Source: an uncultured Ruminococcus sp. | GTDB taxonomy: Bacteria > Bacillota > Clostridia > Oscillospirales > CAG-382 | Assembly (NCBI GenBank): GCA_902783535.1 | Contig: CACZRJ010000108.1 | Span: forward strand, 1-18,146 | Reading direction: 5' to 3' | DNA: 18,146 nucleotides | Shown: one piece after another, positions 14,849 to 18,146 of the stretch | How the letters are laid out: the number at the start of each line of letters is the position of its first letter | Numbering within the stretch: the first letter of the stretch is position 1 | The notes under the pieces: generated by a model | What the model saw: only the letters and a program-made list of their open reading frames with translations | Databases searched by the model: none | What the model was told of the DNA's origin: nothing | Translations under genes and position numbers: made by a program

Positions 14849-16255
14849 TCACTTGTCGCCTGAAACGAGTTTGCACAGCGCCACCCTTGTCTGCGTGCCT
14901 GTCTTTTTGTAAATCGATGTGATATGGTGCCGCATCGTGCTGACGGAGATGTCCAGGCGCATGGCGATCGCTTCCTGCTTGTCGTCGGTCGTCACCAGCT
15001 CGTGCAAAACTCTCATCTCCGACGGCGTCAGCCCGAACCGCTCCTTCAGCGCGGGAAGAGGAACGCCGGAGGATACCGGCGGACATTCCTCCGCAGCCGG
15101 GGCGGTTAGATTGAAGTCGCCTCCGACGGCCATCATGACGATGATGACGACGAGCGAAGCGATATCGACGGAAAGCACGGCGACAGGAGAAAGATCCAAA
15201 AAACCGAGAAGGATCGAAATGACGACGACGAAGCTGTCCAGGATCCGTCCGAATCCTGCCCACAGCGCCTGATTTCTCGTCCCCGCCGCAAGGCGAAGAA
15301 AGGTGAGATGGTAATATGCGACCGCAGCGCTCAGAGAGAAATAGTAGAGGCACATGTTGAGAACGTTCAAGTCACTGCCGGCAAGCAGAACGTTCAGGAT
15401 CGAAATGACGCCTGTGCACAATGCGCTGATCGGGAGGAACCGGCCGCCCCTGATGTCGCCGACGACCCCGAACAGAATGATCCCCGGGATCATCAGCAGC
15501 CTCGGCCAGGAGTAAACGTTATAATCGGCGTAACCTGACGCGATCTGAAGATTGTGAATATACGTGTTGTAGTAATTGACGAAAACAAGCAGCGAAAACG
15601 TGATCAGCGAAGCGCAAACGATTTTCATGGGCTGCAAAGCGCTCTTCCCGGAAAACTGCTCATGGCCGGATTCCTCCCGCGGCGGAATAAAGAAAACGAC
15701 CATGGCAAAGCAGGAAGCAGCGAGAAAAACGGCGATCAAAGGTTTCAGCGTGAACTGCAGTTGTATGAGATACTGAAGCGCAACCGCGCATGCGTATCCC
15801 AGCGAAATGCAGATCCCGGGCCGGTCGATTTCGCCTGAAAGAGCCGACATCAAGTCGTATACCGCCCCGCAGACGAATCCGAGCAGGAGAACGCATAAGG
15901 CGGTGACAGCGAGGTAAAAGGCGGAATCCTCCGGAGCAAAAAGCAAAATCGAAGCGCAGACGAAGACCAGGGACAGCACAGTCAGAAGAAGTGTCCGAAA
16001 GCCGCGCTTCAGAAATTTCCGCGCTAGGAAATGAAGGAAATAGCCTCCGATCACGGCAAACTGGATAAAGCAGTACACGAGTCTCTGCCACTCTTCCGCA
16101 AGATATCCGCGTCCCGCCTGATTACCGAGACGCAGGACCGTCAGCTGCGCGAACATAAACGAAAAGAACAGAAGCGCAAGCGCGATCCTGCTTCTATTCC
16201 GCAAAAAGTTCGTAGCCTTTATATCCAACGCAACCAGCCTCTCTTTTTCTGTCAT
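14849..16255 (-). CDS. Polytopic membrane protein with C-terminal LuxR-type HTH
   Basis: This is a 468-residue regulator. Residues ~24-390 form about ten to twelve hydrophobic helices with MFS-like short loops (for example RLLMIPGIILFGVVGDIRGGRFLP). The C-terminus (about 406-468) is a complete LuxR/GerE helix-turn-helix: FGLTPSEMRVLHELV, then KQEAIAMRLDISVSTMRHHITSIYKKTG, with the recognition helix near 437-451. The DNA-binding domain would sit on the cytoplasmic face, so the protein probably senses a membrane or external signal directly. The gene is bounded by a strong terminator and its own promoter, so it is monocistronic. The ATG at 16255 has no Shine-Dalgarno and lies about five bases from the predicted transcription start; a TTG at 16228, with AAAGAGAGG upstream, is a plausible true start and would drop nine residues. 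Its targets may include the adjacent lipoprotein operon, by position only. Confidence 0.88.
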   Translation of the reverse strand: MTEKERLVALDIKATNFLRNRSRIALALLFFSFMFAQLTVLRLGNQAGRGYLAEEWQRLVYCFIQFAVIGGYFLHFLARKFLKRGFRTLLLTVLSLVFVCASILLFAPEDSAFYLAVTALCVLLLGFVCGAVYDLMSALSGEIDRPGICISLGYACAVALQYLIQLQFTLKPLIAVFLAASCFAMVVFFIPPREESGHEQFSGKSALQPMKIVCASLITFSLLVFVNYYNTYIHNLQIASGYADYNVYSWPRLLMIPGIILFGVVGDIRGGRFLPISALCTGVISILNVLLAGSDLNVLNMCLYYFSLSAAVAYYHLTFLRLAAGTRNQALWAGFGRILDSFVVVISILLGFLDLSPVAVLSVDIASLVVIIVMMAVGGDFNLTAPAAEECPPVSSGVPLPALKERFGLTPSEMRVLHELVTTDDKQEAIAMRLDISVSTMRHHITSIYKKTGTQTRVALCKLVSGDK

Positions 16256-16261
16256 ATGACA
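16250..16261. promoter_or_regulatory. Palindrome over the LuxR transcription start
   Basis: TGTCATATGACA is a perfect 12-base palindrome. It covers the predicted +1 of the LuxR promoter and the first candidate ATG, so it could be an autoregulatory operator; a short palindrome can also arise by chance. Confidence 0.35.
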
Positions 16262-16266
16262 TGATA

Positions 16267-16294
16267 ATTATAACATCTTTCCGGATTTTTTCAA
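16267..16294 (-). promoter_or_regulatory. Promoter of the membrane LuxR gene
   Basis: On the minus strand TTGAAA (16289-16294), a 16-base spacer and TATAAT (16267-16272) form a good sigma-A promoter. Transcription would begin near 16260. Confidence 0.7.
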
Positions 16295-16326
16295 GTGCCG
16301 GGCGTGTCTTCTTTTTCCAAGAAATG

Positions 16327-16360
16327 AAAAAGCGGCGCAGCACTGCAGGAGGCTGCGCCG
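16327..16360 (-). terminator. Intrinsic terminator of the typA-SGNH operon
   Basis: CGGCGCAGC (16333-16341) and GCTGCGCCG (16352-16360) form a perfect 9-bp GC-rich stem with a 10-base loop. On the minus strand a run of five T follows (16327-16331). It lies about 30 bases after the SGNH hydrolase stop. Confidence 0.9.
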
Positions 16361-16392
16361 GGATCTCATATCGGATTGTTCAAACAGCGCCG

Positions 16393-17025
16393 TTACCGAA
16401 GGACGGACAGAACCGCTTCCGCTACCTTTTCGCCCAGCCAGACGCGTCCGGCCGCATTCGGATGAACGCCGTCGTTCGTCAGGTGATGCAGTCCGTTCTC
16501 CAGAGCATCCTGGAACAGAGGACCGTCCAGAAGGACGAATCTGTCTGCGTATTCGGACGCAAGCGTTCTGACGATATCGATCTTCGGGATCAGGTCGAAG
16601 CGGAAAGAATGAAGATCCGGATTCGGAAGGCAGAAGGGCTCGAGCATGACGATTTTTATATTTCTGCTTTTCAGCTCCTTCAGAATGCTTTCATAATAAT
16701 ACCGGAAGGAGTCGTTGGACGAGAAGCGGTAGACGTCGTTCGTTCTGTGCATGCTGTCATTGACGCCAACAAGAATGGTGACGAGGTCGGGCTTCAGATC
16801 GAGAAAGTCTTTCTGAAAACGGTGATAAAGGTCGACAGCGCGGTTTCCGCTGATCCCCCGGTTGAAAAAAGTGAACTCCATGTCCGGGCGCATTTCTCTG
16901 ATGCGATTCGACGCTGTCAGAGCGTATCCCGGGCCAAGGTCGTCCGGATTGTTCTTGTCGCGATCAGCTTCCGTAACGCTGTCGCCCTGAAAAAGAATTC
17001 TCATGGAAGTCTTTTCCCCCGTCAT
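16393..17025 (-). CDS. SGNH/GDSL-family hydrolase
   Basis: This is a 210-residue cytoplasmic protein with no signal peptide. All four SGNH blocks are present: GDSVTE with nucleophile Ser16, GISGN at 57-61, GVND at 87-90 with Asn89, and DGVHPN with Asp185 and His188. It is therefore probably an active esterase or lipase-type hydrolase of the small GDSL group (often carbohydrate esterase or acylhydrolase); the substrate is unknown. The ATG at 17025 overlaps the typA stop by four bases (ATGA) but has no clear ribosome binding site. Met8 at 17004 follows GGGGGAAAAG at good distance and begins directly before the first strand (MRILFQGDS), so it may be the true start. A strong terminator follows. 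Confidence 0.9.
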   Translation of the reverse strand: MTGEKTSMRILFQGDSVTEADRDKNNPDDLGPGYALTASNRIREMRPDMEFTFFNRGISGNRAVDLYHRFQKDFLDLKPDLVTILVGVNDSMHRTNDVYRFSSNDSFRYYYESILKELKSRNIKIVMLEPFCLPNPDLHSFRFDLIPKIDIVRTLASEYADRFVLLDGPLFQDALENGLHHLTNDGVHPNAAGRVWLGEKVAEAVLSVLR

Positions 17026-18146
17026 TTTTTCAGTTTCGCTTCCGCTTTCAGCCGGAGGTCCTTATTCAGGATCCGCTTGCGGAGACGGATGCTTTTCGGC
17101 GTCACTTCGATCAGTTCGTCGTCGGCGATGAATTCGATCGCCTCTTCCAAAGAAAAGATGATCGGAGGAGTCAGGATCAGTTTTTCGTCCGCGCCGGAGG
17201 ACCGGATGGCGGTCAGATGCTTCTGCTTGCACGGATTGACCGTGATGTCGCCCTGCTTCGGGTTGGAACCGACGATCTGTCCCTCGTAGATTTTCACGCC
17301 CGGGCCGAGGAACATGTTTCCCCTTTCCTGCGTATTGTACAGACCGTAGGAAGTCGTTTCTCCGTCTTCCGACGCGACGAGAGAGCCGGTGAACCTGAGC
17401 TGGATGTCGCCTCTGTACGGGCCGTAGCTGTCAAACGTGGAATTCAGAATGCCTTCGCCGCGCGTTGCAGTCATGAACATGCTGCGGTATCCGAGCAGGC
17501 AGCGCGTCGGAATGGAAAATTCGATGCGCATGCGCGTTCCCGCGGCGTTCGGGCTCATGGTGAGCAAATCGCCTTTTCTGCGGCTGAGTTCTTCTATGAC
17601 CGTTCCGGAATAGTCGTTCGGAACGTCGACATACACATGCTCGATCGGCTCGCAGCGGACGCCGTCGATCTCCTTGTACAGTACGCGCGGCGTCGAGCAT
17701 GAAAGCTCGTACCCTTCCCTGCGCATGGTCTCGATCAGGATCGAAAGCGACATCTCGCCGCGTCCGCAGACATTGAAACTGTCCATCGTCTCTCCGTCGC
17801 TCACGCGAAGAGAAACGTCTTTCTGCAGTTCTCTGTACAACCGTTCTCTCAGCTGCCTGGAAGTCACGAACTTGCCTTCCCGCCCGGCGAAAGGAGAATC
17901 GTTGACGGAGAATGTCATTTCAAGCGTCGGCTCGCTGACCTTGACGAACTCGAGCGGTTCGGGATTCATAACGTCGCAGACGGTGTCGCCGATGGTGATG
18001 TCCTCTGCGCCGGAAAAGCAGACGATGTCGCCGACGCATGCGCTGTCGACGGGAACACGCGTCAGGCCGTCGATCTGGTACAGACTGACGATCTTCGTCT
18101 TCTTATTCGTTTCAGGATGATGGTAGTTTGCGATGGCGACTTCCTG
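17022..18146 (-). CDS. typA: TypA/BipA ribosome-associated GTPase (C-terminal ~374 residues, cut by window edge)
   Basis: The gene runs off the window at its 5' end, so the GTPase domain is not seen; the open frame continues past the internal ATG at 17969 up to base 18146. The visible part matches the C-terminal two thirds of TypA/BipA: the end of the translation-factor beta-barrel (GDIVCFSGAEDITIGDTVCD), then the domain III block with SPFAGREGKFVTSRQLRERL, the FNVCGRGEMSLSILIETMRREGYEL segment, an EF-G-like domain with RKGDL and RCLLGYRSMFMTATRG, and the BipA-specific C-terminal domain with FLGPGVKIYEGQIVG, DITVNPCKQKHLTAIRSSGADE and the VTPKSIRLRKRIL end. TypA binds 70S ribosomes and helps 50S assembly under stress or cold. 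It is co-transcribed with the SGNH hydrolase gene. Confidence 0.95.
   Translation of the reverse strand, partial: QEVAIANYHHPETNKKTKIVSLYQIDGLTRVPVDSACVGDIVCFSGAEDITIGDTVCDVMNPEPLEFVKVSEPTLEMTFSVNDSPFAGREGKFVTSRQLRERLYRELQKDVSLRVSDGETMDSFNVCGRGEMSLSILIETMRREGYELSCSTPRVLYKEIDGVRCEPIEHVYVDVPNDYSGTVIEELSRRKGDLLTMSPNAAGTRMRIEFSIPTRCLLGYRSMFMTATRGEGILNSTFDSYGPYRGDIQLRFTGSLVASEDGETTSYGLYNTQERGNMFLGPGVKIYEGQIVGSNPKQGDITVNPCKQKHLTAIRSSGADEKLILTPPIIFSLEEAIEFIADDELIEVTPKSIRLRKRILNKDLRLKAEAKLKK

Noticed and set aside
16261..17289. 342-codon plus-strand frame
   Set aside because: It is antisense to the SGNH hydrolase and the typA end and crosses a strong terminator; it shows no coherent domain.

Overview
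The window looks like a chromosomal segment from a moderately GC-rich member of the Clostridia (Firmicutes), perhaps an Oscillospirales- or Lachnospirales-type gut anaerobe. The evidence is consensus sigma-A promoters (TTGACA-N17-TATAAT occurs twice, both perfect), AGGAGG-type ribosome binding sites, lipoproteins with Ser/Asp/Glu/Pro-rich spacers, and families common in Clostridia (DHHW proteins, DUF6273-like domains, membrane-bound LuxR regulators). The taxon is inferred from style and families, not from a marker search. I saw no tRNA, rRNA, transposase, CRISPR array or phage gene.

Layout. (1) 1-515, minus: the N-terminal part of a Crp/Fnr-type regulator, cut by the window edge, with a perfect promoter and a palindrome in its leader. 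(2) 663-2086, minus: a two-gene operon encoding a two-TM membrane protein and a SAM-methyltransferase-fold protein. (3) 2267-5527, plus: a 1086-residue protein that joins a complete CtpE/MgtA-like P-type cation ATPase to a complete YihY/BrkB-type membrane domain. (4) 5637-11844, plus: a tight five-gene operon encoding an AlgI-like MBOAT acyltransferase, a membrane-anchored DHHW/SGNH protein, a DHHW/SGNH lipoprotein, an FkbH-like HAD/GNAT protein and an acyl carrier protein. (5) 11978-14672, minus: two lipoprotein genes in an operon, one with tandem DUF6273-like domains. (6) 14849-16255, minus: a polytopic membrane LuxR regulator. (7) 16393-18146, minus: the C-terminal part of the TypA/BipA GTPase with a translationally linked SGNH hydrolase.

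How the genes work together. Region 4 is the centrepiece. It has the logic of the Dlt system (carrier-loading enzyme, carrier protein, MBOAT, extracytoplasmic SGNH partner), but the loading enzyme is FkbH-like rather than an AMP-forming ligase. Known FkbH-type enzymes make glyceryl-ACP from 1,3-bisphosphoglycerate. The cassette therefore predicts a carrier-protein-dependent decoration of a surface glycan or teichoic acid with a glyceryl-type or other glycolysis-derived acyl group. The modification and its target are inferred; the gene content and motifs are read directly.

The second notable item is the ATPase-YihY fusion, which physically ties a cation pump to a membrane family of unknown function. 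The remaining genes look like housekeeping (typA) or surface/sensing functions. Long antisense ORFs across the window are by-products of GC-rich codon use and are not annotated.
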